From NCBI GenBank assembly GCA_047967505.1, contig CM106541.1: a stretch of DNA of 64,000 nucleotides. One strand, written 5' to 3'. Source of the DNA: Dipteris shenzhenensis (lineage: Eukaryota; Polypodiophyta; Polypodiopsida; Gleicheniales). Every line of letters starts with the position of its first letter. Position 1 is the stretch's first letter. This document shows, piece after piece, positions 42,428 through 54,336 of this stretch. The notes below the pieces were generated by a model that saw only the letters and a list, made by a program, of their open reading frames with translations, was not told where the DNA came from and did not search any database. The position numbers were made by a program, and so were the translations under genes.

Positions 42428-44088
42428 TCCAACACGCCTATTGCTCCAACCAGTGTCCATAGGTAAGTGCAGATGTCTGCCAACACATGATTTGTGTTGA
42501 GAAGAAAGGCATCAGTATTGTCCTTGTTGCAGATTACCAGACCTGGGTAGGTCAAACCCACACTCTTGGATCCCACTGTAGCTCTCTCAAGGGGTGGCTC
42601 TCCAAGAGCCAAACCCTCCATTAGTGGGAAGGAAGGAAGCAGTTTTCATCTTAATTTTCCTCATGTGCTCACTCTCTGCATCTCAATTCTTTACAAGAAT
42701 TAATTCATGATTGACACGTGAGAAGAGAGTGCGGATTGCAAACCGACTCCAGTGCACAAGTATAGGAAGACTCTGTCTATAGACTTAGTCTTATACCACA
42801 CTACCCGTACTTGTACTGTGCTGTGTGCTAGTAGCCATGCCCAATCGAGAAGCAGTAGTAGACTATTTCTATGCTTCAGACTCCACTAGAGACATGATCC
42901 AATTGTATTGACACATGTCCATTCTTCCCATTCGATCATTAGTTCGGTGATTTGGATCCCCGTGACATCATATTTCAAGCATATGGTGAATCATCAAGGT
43001 TAACCATCACTATAGTGAACATTCATTGAACTTTAGGTCTATAGTGTAACATGCTAATCCAAGGAGGTTTAATTGCCCAAATTTGGGTACCAAATGCTAG
43101 ACTAGCTCACAGTAAGGTCTAAAGCCCATTTTAGTTCTAATTTTGTGCACTTTCCATGCATATTACCTTTTTCTATGGAGTGGAGAAACAAGTTAAAAGC
43201 AAATAAATGCACAACTTTAGAATGGCCAAACCTCATTGTATTACGAACTAAGTGTCCTCTTTCTAGTTAGAAAAGTGTGAAGGAGCATCGAGGCTCTTCC
43301 TTTCTATGGATTTCTTGTTTTCGGCATCATAACCCTAATTTGTGAGGGAGAGAGTGACTAATTTAGAATGGATGAAGATGACAGCTAAGGAAAGAGGAGA
43401 GAGGGATGCATGGAGCTTTGATACAGGTTTTCTTTCAAGGAGATCAAGACAGGAGGGAGAAACGTAAAGAATGAGCAAGGAAAAGTAGGAATGAGAAGTG
43501 ATCAGAGCACAAAGGGATTGCAAGGGGGAGGTGTGAACTTGCATTTGCTAGTGCAGGAAGATGAAAACCTGCGAGGGAAGATGAATGATAAGTGATTTGA
43601 CCTTATTTTGAAAGGGGCTGCAAGTGGGAGGCAGGAACTTGCATTTCCTAGTGAGCGAAAATGAAAACATGAACATGGAGGCAAACCTAGAGAGATCTAG
43701 TTAGATTTAAAATTTTGAACCGACAGGTACAACCTGAAAGAAAACTTGAGCATGGTTATAGTTTGGGGACTGCAGACGCCCTTTGAGGAGATCCCGGAGT
43801 GCTTTATAGAGGGTGGAGTAGCATCCTGAATCTGTTGGCTCATGACAGTCTCCTCATTGGCCAACCAAGCGAGTGAGATCATCTAAATGGAGAAGGCATG
43901 TTGCTTTTTTAAAGCCAGGCTACCACCCCCCACCTAAACAATCACCAAAGTGTGGAACCATACCAATGATCTTGAACAAGCACTATCAGATTGGCTGTCC
44001 TAAAAGATAGCTCCATAAGCAGTGGGAATTGTTTACAGTAGGTCCAGTGGGAAGACCACCTTGCGGAGCCAGCAAGATGAACTCGGGT
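42428..44088. repeat. Alpha repeat, copy 2 of block B
   Basis: This corresponds to 5900-7560. Bases 44089-44680 are the counterpart of 7561-8150 and again show no recognised feature. Confidence 0.6.
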
Positions 44089-44684
44089 AGGTGCAGCTCC
44101 AAGAGAAGATACAATCTATGCTACAGATGTGCTAAGAAAGTTCCATCAGGTGTGTGGATCTCTGCTAATGAACTTTCCCATACCCACGAGACTCAAGCTG
44201 AGACATACGATGTCAAGAATACACAGATTTGGTCAAGTAGGTCAAGATATTTGGAGCAGAGCCATAGATGGACATGACCCACCTAGTTGAGGATGTTGAT
44301 ATGCATCCATTATTTTCAGAGTATGCAGATACTTCTGCTGGATACCTCAACATATGATGTGGGCTATGATGATAACTCTGCTGAGATTCCTCACAATGAG
44401 ATCGCATGGGACTCTCACTAAGGATTATCGATGGCCGTGTATGATCCTCCCAATATGTCTTGATCCCATGGTCAACCTTGTGGTTGACATGAAGGAAGAG
44501 TCTTTTTCAGCATGATTGTTCCCTTTCATGTTTGTCCATTTTGTAGGTGTCTATTCATGCACGGTGTCCTCACGTAGGTTTCATGATTCTTGTGACATGT
44601 CTCTCTCTACAAGGTTCAAGTGTGGCGTCCATGAGTCAGTTTCCTTGCATGTCACATCCGGCACAGAAAGATTAAACGATTTGT

Positions 44685-45660
44685 TTAATGTATATATTGA
44701 AAAGAGATTGATGCTGAATGCCAACCTTTAAGTGGTTGCACATTTGTCATTTGTAAGACATCATTCTTATTCATGTGATACATTGTGTGTGATTGAGTGA
44801 AAGAGTCATGTGAAAGAGCTAGCTGAACAGTTCGATGTCCTACATGTTTCACGCATCTGCCATGAAACGAACCGGATGGGATACATGAACCAGTCCTCCC
44901 CTTGCTGGAGACGAATCCCTGCCAAAGTGTGCTCCCCAAACCCTGGGTTGATATAGAAGTCTTGGACCAATCAAGATTGCATAGGATGCGTTCAGAAGAG
45001 AGAGCACCCTTGATTTGCACAAACCCTTGATCACAATCTTCACTCCAAGAGAAATCAACACCATCTTTCAAAAGCATAGTCATGGGTCTAATCAAAGCGG
45101 AATATTGATCAATGAAGCACCGATAATATCCTGCCAAATTTACAAAGGAACGCACCTGATGCTTTGTAGTTGGCAAAGAGAGCATAAGAATTGCATCAAC
45201 CTTGTCTAGATCAAGCCTAACACCATCTGCTGAGACAATGGGCCCAAGCAATCTACCTTGAGTGGCTCCAATAGTGCATTTCTCTGGGTTAGGTTGCCAT
45301 TTGCTTCATTATTTCTTTCGAAAGCCATGCGGACCTTCATGACATGCTCATTTCGTGTTGAGAATATGCAGAAATCATCCAAAAATACCTCTAAGAAAAT
45401 CCCCAAATAAGGGGCAAACACTATCTGCATGACTCGTTGGAAAGTGCCTGGAGCATTGGTGAGACGCAAATGGCATCACCTTGAAAGCAAAAGTCCCCCA
45501 TGGGGTAGCAAATGTGGTCTTGCACACATCTCCCTCGATAATTCTAATCTGATTAAGGCTTGAGTAGCCATGTAGCCGCTCACCTTCTATAAAGTGATGT
45601 CTTGAAAAGGAAAGATCTCTCTTTGTGGCTGCATTGAGCTTCTTGTACTCCATGCAAACC
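44685..45660 (-). pseudogene. Gypsy-1 reverse transcriptase/RNase H remnant, block B
   Basis: This has the same blocks as 8157-9125 in block A, including FLDDFCIFS, LTNAPGTFQR and EYKKLNAATKRD, with the same frame breaks. Bases 45661-45843 (EWASPVA part) have acquired further stops relative to A. Confidence 0.85.
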
Positions 45661-45843
45661 TACCACTTGTTCTTCTTCTTAAATGTGATAGCCACTGGTG
45701 AAGCCCATTCAGTATTGTTAATAGGAAAAATGAACCTAGCTGTTATCAAAATCTGCACCTCTGTGTGTAGCGCATCAGTCTGAATTGGACCCAACCTCCA
45801 GAACTTCTAAACCACAGGCCTTGGATCTGGCTTTATTTCTATT

Positions 45844-46308
45844 CTATGCTCCATGACAGTCACATGGATGATGGTAACTTGTGGCGAAGAGGTCAAGAAA
45901 ATCTTTAAACGTTTCTAGGAACTCATCCTCTTCACCTGGAGTAAGATCGAAAGAAAGCATAGACTCAAGTTGTTGGGGAGCCGTTGCCTTCACTATTGGT
46001 TGTGGTGCGAGCGACACTTCCAACATATAGATTTCTTCTTCGGAGACCTCCTCCCCCCCGTCTAAGTCCCATGTTGATCCAGGTATCGTGGATGAGGCAA
46101 TGTCACTTCCTAGGTATTCCTCTTCTTCTTGTTCTGCAATAGTTGGCTTGATGTGAATCTTTTCCTTTGATGCACCAAAAGACATATGTCTTATTTTCCA
46201 GTAACTACCTTGCTTTTGGGGATCAGTTCTTGTGTTGCTCCCTCGATAACCTTGGCAACTTTCTCCTTGTGTTGCACTATACGTGAGATCATGATACTCC
46301 TTGGGCAT
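45844..46308 (-). pseudogene. Gypsy-1 protease-RT linker, block B
   Basis: The 154-codon frame is continuous here and includes EEEEYLGSDIASS, GGEEVSEEEIYM and FLETFKDFLDLFA. Block A has a one-base loss in the C run near GGEE. Bases 46309-47130 are the counterpart of the decayed 9780-10600. Confidence 0.7.
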
Positions 46309-47133
46309 TCCGAATGGTCCGTCGTGTTGAGCTGGAAAGTAGGTTCTTGTGGGGCTGCCTCATGAGTTGACGTAGGTTCTTGCGTTACTACCTTACAAAC
46401 CCCAGTGGTGTGAGTTTGTGTGTTCTATGTTGTTGGAAGATTTGGGAACCAAACATATCGCTCGCCTTGATAGTAGCCGTGGTCTTTCAAGAGCTTTGTG
46501 GCAACCCAACGCTGGTGAATCTTCTACTCGTGGAGTATTGGAAATTTTCCTTGCTCGCAAGGCAATCGATGTCATCAAACCCTGTTTTTTTATGGAACCG
46601 CCCGTGTTGGCATGGAGCCAGGAGGGGTCGGATACCCTTCCATGGCTTGGGGCATCCAAGGTTGTTGTCCTGTTTTTTAGTAGTGTTGTGCATGAAGGAT
46701 GACCTCGTGCACCCATTCTTCACGAAATATCTGGATCTTGCTCATGGCAATAGGCGTGGGAAGTAGAGGCAGGAGAGTAGTTCGCAGCGAAGTTTTGCCT
46801 TCATGGTGATTAGGGCTAGGACTTTGAGTGGCATTGGGACCAGACTAGGGGGAGCGAGAGGTCTCTGGAGCTGGAATTACCTAAATTTAAAACTTTCTTG
46901 GCTCTTGAAGGTAGTTGCACTGTAGGGGGAGCGAATGGTCTTTACAGAGCATAATTATTGAGGTTTTTCCACCGTATGTGAGAGTGGCAGTTCGTGCTCT
47001 CCAATCAATTTGGCAATTTATGGCGACCCAGGATAATCTGTTAATCGGTCATCTCTGTGGGAAGAACATCCAAACGATTCTCCAACACCTAGCGAAAAAC
47101 GGTTAGTTTCAAGTCTACATACCCAAATGTACT

Positions 47134-47562
47134 TTAGATTTGACCGTTAATAACCCAAACTGAAGCAACGTTAAGGTTTAGGAATACCTTTAGCACTCCC
47201 CATACCTCACGGGAGATGAAGTTATGGCTTGCTCCCAGATCCACGAGTGCCTTGACACTTGTACTTGGACCCTGCAATTGGACACTTAACCTAGCCGGAT
47301 CTATCATTAGTTCATCAGTTAGGCCTAGCTGTTCTGGTGTAGCCTGAAAAAAAGCCATTTGTTTTTTTTGTATGATTTTGGCATTATGTATCTTGGCTTT
47401 TTCAATGGCCTGGCGTTTCATACGGGCTACCTCCGCCTTGAGCTCCTTTTCTCGGTGTATGGCCTGGAGGGTCAATAGAGTGAGTGGACCATTAAATCTT
47501 TTCAATTTGCTACCGGTAGGGTACCAATCCATCTTGACTCCGGCTAGGATGGTGTCCGGCAT
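47134..47562 (-). pseudogene. Retropepsin-like part of the integrase-protease fusion, block B
   Basis: The same protease block (ALVDLGASHNFIS) and upstream helical segment as in block A are present. One base fewer in GATGGTGTCC (47549-47558), compared with GATGGGTGTCC in block A, breaks the frame from the integrase C-terminus at 47544-47861. Confidence 0.75.
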
Positions 47563-48263
47563 GCGCCTTGCGGAGTAATGTCCACTATGCGGTAGGGATC
47601 CATGCCCCTATATTTAAGTTCGTGCTTGGTGTTGTGGACGCTATAGAGGAGTGCTAGGTCACCCTCTTCAAGGTCCTTGTTCTTGAGGTTGCAGTCGAAC
47701 CATTTTTTATGCCTTGCCTTCTCCACTCGAAGGCAATACGCTGCGCGCAATCTTGTCTCATCTAGTCGTTCAAGATCGGTTAGGCACTCGGCTAAGGCAT
47801 TTTTGGGGAGTCTTTGCTTGATTGTGATGCGAAGGCTGGACACCGCATACTCCATCGACATAATTGCCTCTACTCAAAAGGCTAAGCTAAAGGGGGTGCA
47901 GTTCGTCGTCACTTTGCAAGACGTTCGGTAGGCCCACAGTGTTGTGATGAGCTTGTGCTCCCAGTCAGTATGACTAGCTTCAACTGTACAAGTTATAATC
48001 ATGTAGCATGTTTTGTTTGAGCTTTCAGCCAGGCCGTTTGCTCTAGGATAATACGGCATAGATTTCCTATGTATGATAATGAATTCGCTAGTCAGGATCG
48101 CTCTTGTTTCATTGAGGAAATGAGTTTCCCGATCGCTGACTAGTTCTAAGGGACACCCAAACCATGTGATTACTTGTTCATATAAAAACTTAGCTATGGA
48201 CCGCGCATCAGCTTTCTTTGTGGCTCGGCCCTCTATCCATTTGGTGAAATAATATGTAGCCAA
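47544..48263 (-). pseudogene. Gypsy-2 integrase core and C-terminus, block B
   Basis: The core (47874-48263) and C-terminal frame (47544-47861) are separated by the same TGA stop as in block A. The core keeps LVSDRETHF and GLAESSNKT and has Tyr at the first catalytic Asp. Decayed HHCC and RNase H follow at about 48270-49370, as in block A. Confidence 0.85.
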
Positions 48264-49640
48264 GATGGTGTACTTGGCCCCCGTTCCTTTAGTTGTTGGG
48301 CTTATAGGACCAAATTATGAAATCTATGCCCCATTTCTCAAAAGGCTAATCGATTAATATTCCCGTTAGGGGCATCATATCCGCTTTATGGGGAATTTTT
48401 ACTCTTTGGGAGGGATCTCATCGTTTGACAAACTCAGCTACATCCTTGAAGAGGGTTGGCCACCAAAGGCCTTCCTGTAGCACCTTACGTGCTGTAATGT
48501 CAGGGGCGAAGTGATTGCCCACTATTCTTGAATGCGCTTCCTTGAGCACATCCACATGCTCATGTTCGCACACAAATATATACACATAATACCATCTTTT
48601 CCCATGCGATAGAGTTGGCCTACGATTAGTTGGTATGGTTCCGCGTCTTTAATGAGTTTGCAGGCTATGTCTTTAGGACTTTATCGACATGTAACCCATT
48701 TGCCAAGTAGTGGCCTATTTCAGCTGCCCATTCTAGAATTATGTCAACGAGAAATAAGGGAGCATCTGGGAGCTCATCCTCGACTCCTGTTGGAGATTTT
48801 TCATTGAGAATCCTCGAGAGGTGGTTGGCTAGGACGGGGTCTTTCCTTTATGCATCGTGACTCTGAAGTTGAACTCCAAGAGGATTAACATCCACCTTGT
48901 TATGCGTCTTGTCATGTAGGACTTATTAACTAGATATAATAGTGCCTGATGATTTAAAAAAAGACCAACTAATTGGCTAACAAGTAATGCCTAAACTTCT
49001 TAACTGCATAAACCATGGCTAGACCTTCCCTCTCTGTTGTAGTGTAATTAACCTCGGCATCGTTTAATTGCCAGCTGGAAAAGTACACAAGGTAGTCCAA
49101 GTTGTACTCCCCTGTTTGGGACTAACACACATCCGATGGCAAGGTTTGAGACATCTATGTGGACTCGGAATATTAGATTCCATTTCGGGGCCTACAATAC
49201 TGGTGTTGTAGCCAGAGCTATCTTGAGGGCTTCAAAGGATCTCTGACACTCCTCGGTCCACTCAAAGACTACCAACAACTTATACAATGGCTAGGCTATG
49301 TTTTCGTAGAACAAGATGAATATTTGATAGTAGCCCATATGTCCTATAAAGCGCTTCACTCCTTTGGCGTTCGTGGGTGGGCATAGCTCCAGAATGAGCT
49401 TGATGTTATTGTAATCCATGGAGATCCCGTTCTTGAACACTATGTGTCCAAGAATTACTCCCTGTTTGACCCAAATTTGACACTTGAGAGGATTGGGGAA
49501 ATCTAGTACATTCTACACCCCTCAAGGACTAGCTTTAGGTATTTTAGATGATCATCCCATTTTGAATTCACGCACAGGTTGTCCAAGAAGACTTCTACGA
49601 AGTCTCCTAGTTACTCCTTGAAGGCGGTGATCATCAGCCG

Positions 49641-50150
49641 CTAAAATGTGGTGGGCACGTTGGTGGGTCCAAATATCATCACATTGACTACATACACACC
49701 CCATTCGGTTTCAAAGGAAGTTTTATGTTGATCTTCCGGGGCGATGGATACCTGATTATACCTAGAAAACCCATCTAGGAAGCTGTAAGCTTCCTTCCCG
49801 GCTACCCTTTCTAGAACATGTTCTGTGAAAGGCAATGGGTAGAGGTTGCAACTTGTGGGAGCATTGAACTTTTTCAAGTCCACACATACCCGGATTTTTT
49901 CATTCTGCTTTAGGACTATCACAATCGAGCGCCAATCATGTACGAGTCCGGACATTCGCAGGAAGGGCCTACCTAGGATGACTTCATATCCAGGCTGCTT
50001 GGTAAAGTCCATAACCACAAATCGAATGGGGTGCGTGAAGCCAAGCACCTTAATGTTAATACTCGTGAGAACTCCCAAGGGATCAGCAGTTCCACTGTCG
50101 GCTAGCTTCACTAGAAGATGGGTTGGCTCGAGGGAACGTCTCCCCCACAA
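49641..50150 (-). pseudogene. Gypsy-2 protease-RT fusion, block B
   Basis: This 169-codon frame is colinear with 13108-13617 and carries the same internal deletion. Substitutions are few. The EVILGRPFLRM block and RT blocks KIRVCVDLKKFNAP and SFLDGFSRYNQV are intact. Confidence 0.85.
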
Positions 50151-50153
50151 TTC

Positions 50154-50972
50154 CTAACACTCTTTGGTGCAAACACTTCTACCTACTCCACCATCTAGGA
50201 TGGCATCAAGCTTTTGGTTGTGGTACGCTATGAGGATAGCTGCATTGGTGTCATCACCTTCAAAGTATTGGCCTAATTTATTGATGGGAACCGTAGGTAG
50301 GTTCCAACCCTCCTCTTGTGGATGGTTTTCTTTGGGGTTGGTAGGTTCTTGGGCTAGGATTTGCCCATTCATATAGCTTGAGATGTCTCGCCAGAGGGTA
50401 GGATTCCCCCGCATCAAGGATGCAATTCACATCTTGACCTCTATGGAGAGCAAGGCCGCTAACCTGGCAATATCATGTGGTTCCTGGAAGGCCTCCCTTT
50501 CCACCGATTGTGGCTCATCAAAGCCATAGAGGTCTTCCTCCTCTCTCAAGTTCTGCAACAGGGGGTCCTCTTGAAACATCCATTGTATCAAGTCTGGGAC
50601 CTCTGAGTTATCGGAGTTAGGTGGTTCCTCTCTTTCCACTCTCTCTGGCACCCTAAGTACATTCTCATCCCTATGAGTTGTTAGGTGGTTAGGGTGGATG
50701 GTATCCGATCCTTTTTTTACCTTGATTCTATGCTCAAATTTCTCTTGGCATTACCTTACCAAGTTTTGAGAGTCTATTAAGCATTGTCTCTCTAAGACCG
50801 GGTTTGAATAAGCTCCCTTATTAGCAGGTGGAGATGTGAGGCCTTGGGCTTGCATTGGTTTGTTTACGTCTAGGATCATCCAGGGAAGGGGCTCGTCTGT
50901 ATGTAGAGGAGGCGGCAAGGGTGGCCATCTCCTCATTTGAACCATCTTGGATGAGCACTTGATTTTGTTCAT
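50154..50972 (-). pseudogene. Gypsy-2 gag remnant, block B
   Basis: This is the broken counterpart of 13621-14441, ending in the retropepsin block KLDAILDGGVGRSV (I in block A at the Arg). A three-base difference near 50515 restores part of the frame relative to A. Confidence 0.65.
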
Positions 50973-51069
50973 TCACCCACCTTGGTGACCTTCTTGGGCT
51001 TGGTTTCCCAACCACTGATCACACCAAATATCAGGTGCACCAAAGTATGTATGCCACAATGTAAGGTAA

Positions 51070-51384
51070 TATCACCAAACCTCAAAGGCTCAAAGAATCA
51101 AAATGCATCTGACTCATGTGCATATACTATGCATCCATATGAGCAAATTAGGCCCAAAAGAAAATGTCAACCTACAATGACAAAACAATAGCAAACACAA
51201 TCCTAAGAAAAGCCAAAAGCCTCAAGCATAAACATCATCCATGGGCATAAGCATCAATAATGTCATCCACGAGAGCATAAATAGCATCTACGTGGTAAAT
51301 GTCCATAAAATAGCATCTGGGTCAAAATGTAGAAGAGGATCAAAGAAGACAAAATGCTTGATTTTGCAACTTAATGCTAGTTAC
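51070..51384. other. Continuation of gypsy-2 5' side
   Basis: This is A-rich DNA lying beyond the point where block A is broken. It could be gypsy-2 untranslated region or LTR, but no paired LTR or primer site is recognisable. Confidence 0.4.
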
Positions 51385-51760
51385 TGTGAGATATCAATGC
51401 TCCACTCTCGTGTAACTACACGGGAACCAGCTAACTCTACTTACAAGCCCCCCATATGAGGAGAAGGCATTTGAGTAGCTCGGTTATCCAGTAGGTCCTG
51501 GTTTGGACACCAGATGGGGGCCATGTGTGGCCTGATGGCTGGACGGAGTTGGCACACTGCCAACTAGGCTACATGCAAGTGCGGGAAGGCATCCCATGAC
51601 TGACCGCACTGAGGGTAGATGGAGCATTTCTCGGGACAGCCCACTCTCGGGTTGCGGGGCTCGTTTGGAGTCCCAGATGATCTCGGATGGCTGTGGGCCG
51701 AACCGGAATGGAGACCGTAGGTGAGTTGCTCTATTTTGCGCACCGGTTCTATCGTGTGGT
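51385..51760 (+). mobile_element. Copia-1 5' LTR, truncated
   Basis: It starts TGTGAGATATCAATGCTCC (TGTTAG in the other copies) and matches the 3' LTR for about 375 bases to ATCGTGTGGT. It then jumps to GTGTTTCTGTTTGCGAGC, which lies downstream of the primer site in copia-2. The LTR promoter half, the LTR end and the primer site are lost. Confidence 0.9.
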
Positions 51761-51790
51761 GTGTTTCTGTTTGCGAGCAGATTGTGAGAG

Positions 51791-52590
51791 ATGGCCCAGC
51801 CCGTAAGACTGCGAATCCCACCGTTCGGCAAAAGCGAAAATTTGGATGGCTCTAACTATCCACTCTAGAAGTTCAAGATGAAGACCATCCTAAGCGCATA
51901 TGAGCTTTGGGACATTGCTACTGGGGTGGACATGAGGTCCCGGATCCAGCCAATGCAGGAAAACATATAGTACCAACTGCAGATGAGATTCTCGCGTGGA
52001 CAAGAAGAAATGCAGATGCACTGTGTTTTATTGTTTGCAGTGTAAGTGATTCCGTCACGGCGTTAATTCAACATGTCATCACAGCGGAGGAGGCATGGAC
52101 GGTCTTGAAAAATCAGTACGAGACCACGAATCAGACGTGGATTCAGAATCTAGAGACTCAACTCGCGAACGAGAAACTGTCTGAGTCTGAAGTGGCAAAG
52201 AAGTTCATCACCAGGGTGAAGAATCTGCGCGATCAGATGACTACGATTGGCATCACCATCACCAGTGAGAATCTAGCACGAAGGTGCATACGGATTCTCC
52301 CACCAAAGTACGACGGTTTTGTTACGGCACTGAATACGCAAAACAAAAATCCGCCCCTCAACTTTGAGGACTTCAGCGCGATGCTTCTGGAGGAGGAGAT
52401 GCATCAAAAGACAAGGACTGGAGAAGATTCGGCTTTCTGGACTGGATCAAAGAAAGGTTGAGGGTAAGGACTCTGGTAACCCATCTTCTTCTGATGATAA
52501 AAAGAGAAAGAAGAAGATCAAGTGCTTCTATTGCAACAAGGCAAGGCACAAGCAGAATGAGTGCCGGAAGAAGATTACAGATGAGAAGAA
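51791..52590 (+). pseudogene. Copia-1 gag
   Basis: The start is at 51791 (MAQPVRLRIPPFGKS). A TAG in place of the Trp codon of the YPLWKFKMK block and a frameshift near 51930 break it. It then continues from 51907 with LAWTRRNADALCFIV, TWIQNLETQLANEKLSESEV and NFEDFSAMLLEEEM. A second frameshift near 52450 precedes the CCHC knuckle FYCNKARHKQNEC at about 52525-52566, where the usual Gly before His is Arg. Confidence 0.85.
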
Positions 52591-52801
52591 CGGAGTAAAG
52601 AAAGAGTCCAACAACAGTGCGCAGGCAGTACCAGTAGAGCTGTTCGTAGCAATTGAGGAGATTTGCACGGAAGCAGTTCATGTACCTGTGGATGAACCTT
52701 GGATCATTGACAGTGGTGCATCATGCCACATGACCAGTCGGAAGGATTGGTATACCTCTCTACAGCCGGTAGGGAATGACATCCTGGTAGCACGGCAATG
52801 A
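52590..52801 (+). pseudogene. Copia-1 protease
   Basis: The retropepsin opens WIIDSGASCHMT (DSG active site). It runs to a frameshift near 52795. The continuation (52800-53057) shows RNLLSISAITDRD with two stops. Confidence 0.8.
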
Positions 52802-53057
52802 TGCAAAATGTCCAGCAAAAGAAAAAGGTACGATTGCTCTCAAGTCAGATGGAGTTGTAAAATAGTTGTCCAATGTTCTTTATGTGCCAGATATCAAGAG
52901 GAACTTGTTGTCCATTTCTGCGATTACGGATCGGGACCTCAAAGTTTAATTCGATAAGAATGGTGCACAGATTCTAGATCTTCAAGGGAAGGTCGTTGGT
53001 AAAGGTACACGGCCCAACAACATCTACAAACTCTCAGCTTTCAATGCTCGAACCGAT

Positions 53058-54050
53058 GTGAAGAACACTAAGCTGTGGCATGAGAGGTTTGGTCATCTAA
53101 AGCTTAGTTCTTTGAAAGAGATGCATAAAAGTGGAATGATTGCAGACCTACCAGAAATTTCAGATCTGCTCGATGTATGTGAAGCTTGCATGATGGACAA
53201 GCAGCATCGGCATCTCTTTCCTAAAGAGGCCAGCAGGGCAAAGGCTCCTCTAGAGCTCGTTCACACGGACCTCTGCGGAAAGATGGAGACTGAAGCTTTG
53301 GGTGGTTCCTACTACTTCATGACACTGATCGACGACTACAGTAGAAGGATATGGATATACTTTCTAAAGACTAAAGACGAGGCTTTTAGTAAGTTCAAGG
53401 AATGACATGTAATGGTCGAGAAAGAATCGGGGAGGAAGGTGAAGAAATTGAGATCAGACTGAGGTGGAGAGTTCACATCAACTGAATTTGAGAGTTACTG
53501 TAAAAGTCACGGGATCAAGAGGCAGAAACCCCCGCCACATACATCACAGCAAAATGGAGTAGCAGAATGCAAGATGCGCGTCATCTGTGAAATGGGCAGG
53601 AGTATGATGAAAGGGAAAGATTTGCCAAAAACTTTCTGGGCTGAAGCATGTAACACTGCAGTTTACATTCTGAATCGTAGCTACACGAAGGCTGTGAACG
53701 GGATGACTCCACTGCAGGCCTTTTCTGGTAAGAAACCTTTAGCTGCACCTTTTAGAGTTTTTGGATGTGACTGTTTTGTGCATGTCCCTGATGCTAACAG
53801 GACCAAATGGGAACCAAAGAGCCGGAAGTATATTTTCTTGGGCTACAGTGAAGAGGCGAAGGGTTACCGTCTCTATAACCCTGTTACCAAGAAGGTAATA
53901 GCAAGTCGTGATGTGGTCTTCTCAGAACAACCGCATCAATTGGAGGAGGATGCTTCCTTCCCAGGCAACCAAGACCAGGATATCCATCCAGTACCACCAC
54001 CAACAGCAGACCGAACTCCCCCAACGGTGCTTGGGAGGATTTGAGATAAA
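53058..54050 (+). pseudogene. Copia-1 integrase
   Basis: The pre-integrase zinc region (LWHERFGHL, CEACMMDKQH) is followed by the core. HTDLCGKM carries the first Asp, LRSD the second and QQNGVAE the Glu. TGA stops interrupt it at about 53403 and 53459. The C-terminal part (53574-54044) has TPLQAFSGKKP, FGCDCFVHVPD and YIFLGYSEEAKGY, all typical of copia. Confidence 0.9.
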
Positions 54051-54148
54051 GAAGATGAAGAAGAGTCTGCAGAACCACAACGGCAACGGCCATTCCCGAA
54101 GTGGGTAAAGCAGCTTTTGGACGGCAGAGAACCTTCAGCCATTGAGGA

Positions 54149-54153
54149 GGAAC
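54149..54153. repeat. Target-site duplication of TRIM-like element, left
   Basis: GGAAC is repeated at 55732-55736. In copia-2 the same site is uninterrupted (minus strand, about 61310-61325). Confidence 0.9.
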
Positions 54154-54324
54154 TGTTAAAGATAGTGTAAATTGCACTATCCACATAGGGCATAGGGGCA
54201 AACCCTAACCCTAACCCTAAGGGGTTCACATGTATATCTTCATGTTCATTGTCAATACACTTAGTGTACAGGTAGCTATATCGTGTGCACTCCTCTCTCT
54301 CTCTCTCTCTCATTTCCGTCATCA
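54154..54324 (+). repeat. TRIM-like element 5' LTR
   Basis: This 171-bp LTR starts TGTTAAAGATAG and ends TTTCCGTCATCA. It contains three AACCCT units (54201-54218) and a CT microsatellite (about 54291-54311). The end portion matches 55656-55731. Confidence 0.85.
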
Positions 54325-54336
54325 TGGTATCAGAGC
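54325..54336 (+). other. Primer binding site of TRIM-like element
   Basis: TGGTATCAGAGC follows the LTR with no gap, and is the same as the copia-2 and copia-3 primer site. Confidence 0.85.

Larger units (their letters stand above)
34089..42809. repeat. 649-bp tandem duplication containing LINE-2
   Basis: The sequence equivalent to 5633-6281 is present twice. Unit 1 is 34089-34714 plus 42141-42163, and unit 2 is 42164-42809. The internal joint is at CTTGT (42164-42168), a 5-bp match between the two ends of the duplicated segment (5633-5637 and 6282-6286 in block A). Unit 2 has lost three bases near 42321. LINE-2 lies only in unit 1. Confidence 0.92.
28460..51069. repeat. Segmental duplication, copy B
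   Basis: This is the partner of 1-14538. Its left edge cannot be separated from the window start of copy A. The unmatched 28441-28459 stretch is the only flank visible. It is interrupted by LINE-2 at 34715-42130 and lengthened by a tandem duplication around it. After 51069 the gypsy-related sequence continues for about 315 bp before copia-1, whereas copy A switches to a copia LTR, so the right edge of the match reflects a break in A rather than the limit of the original unit. Confidence 0.95.
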
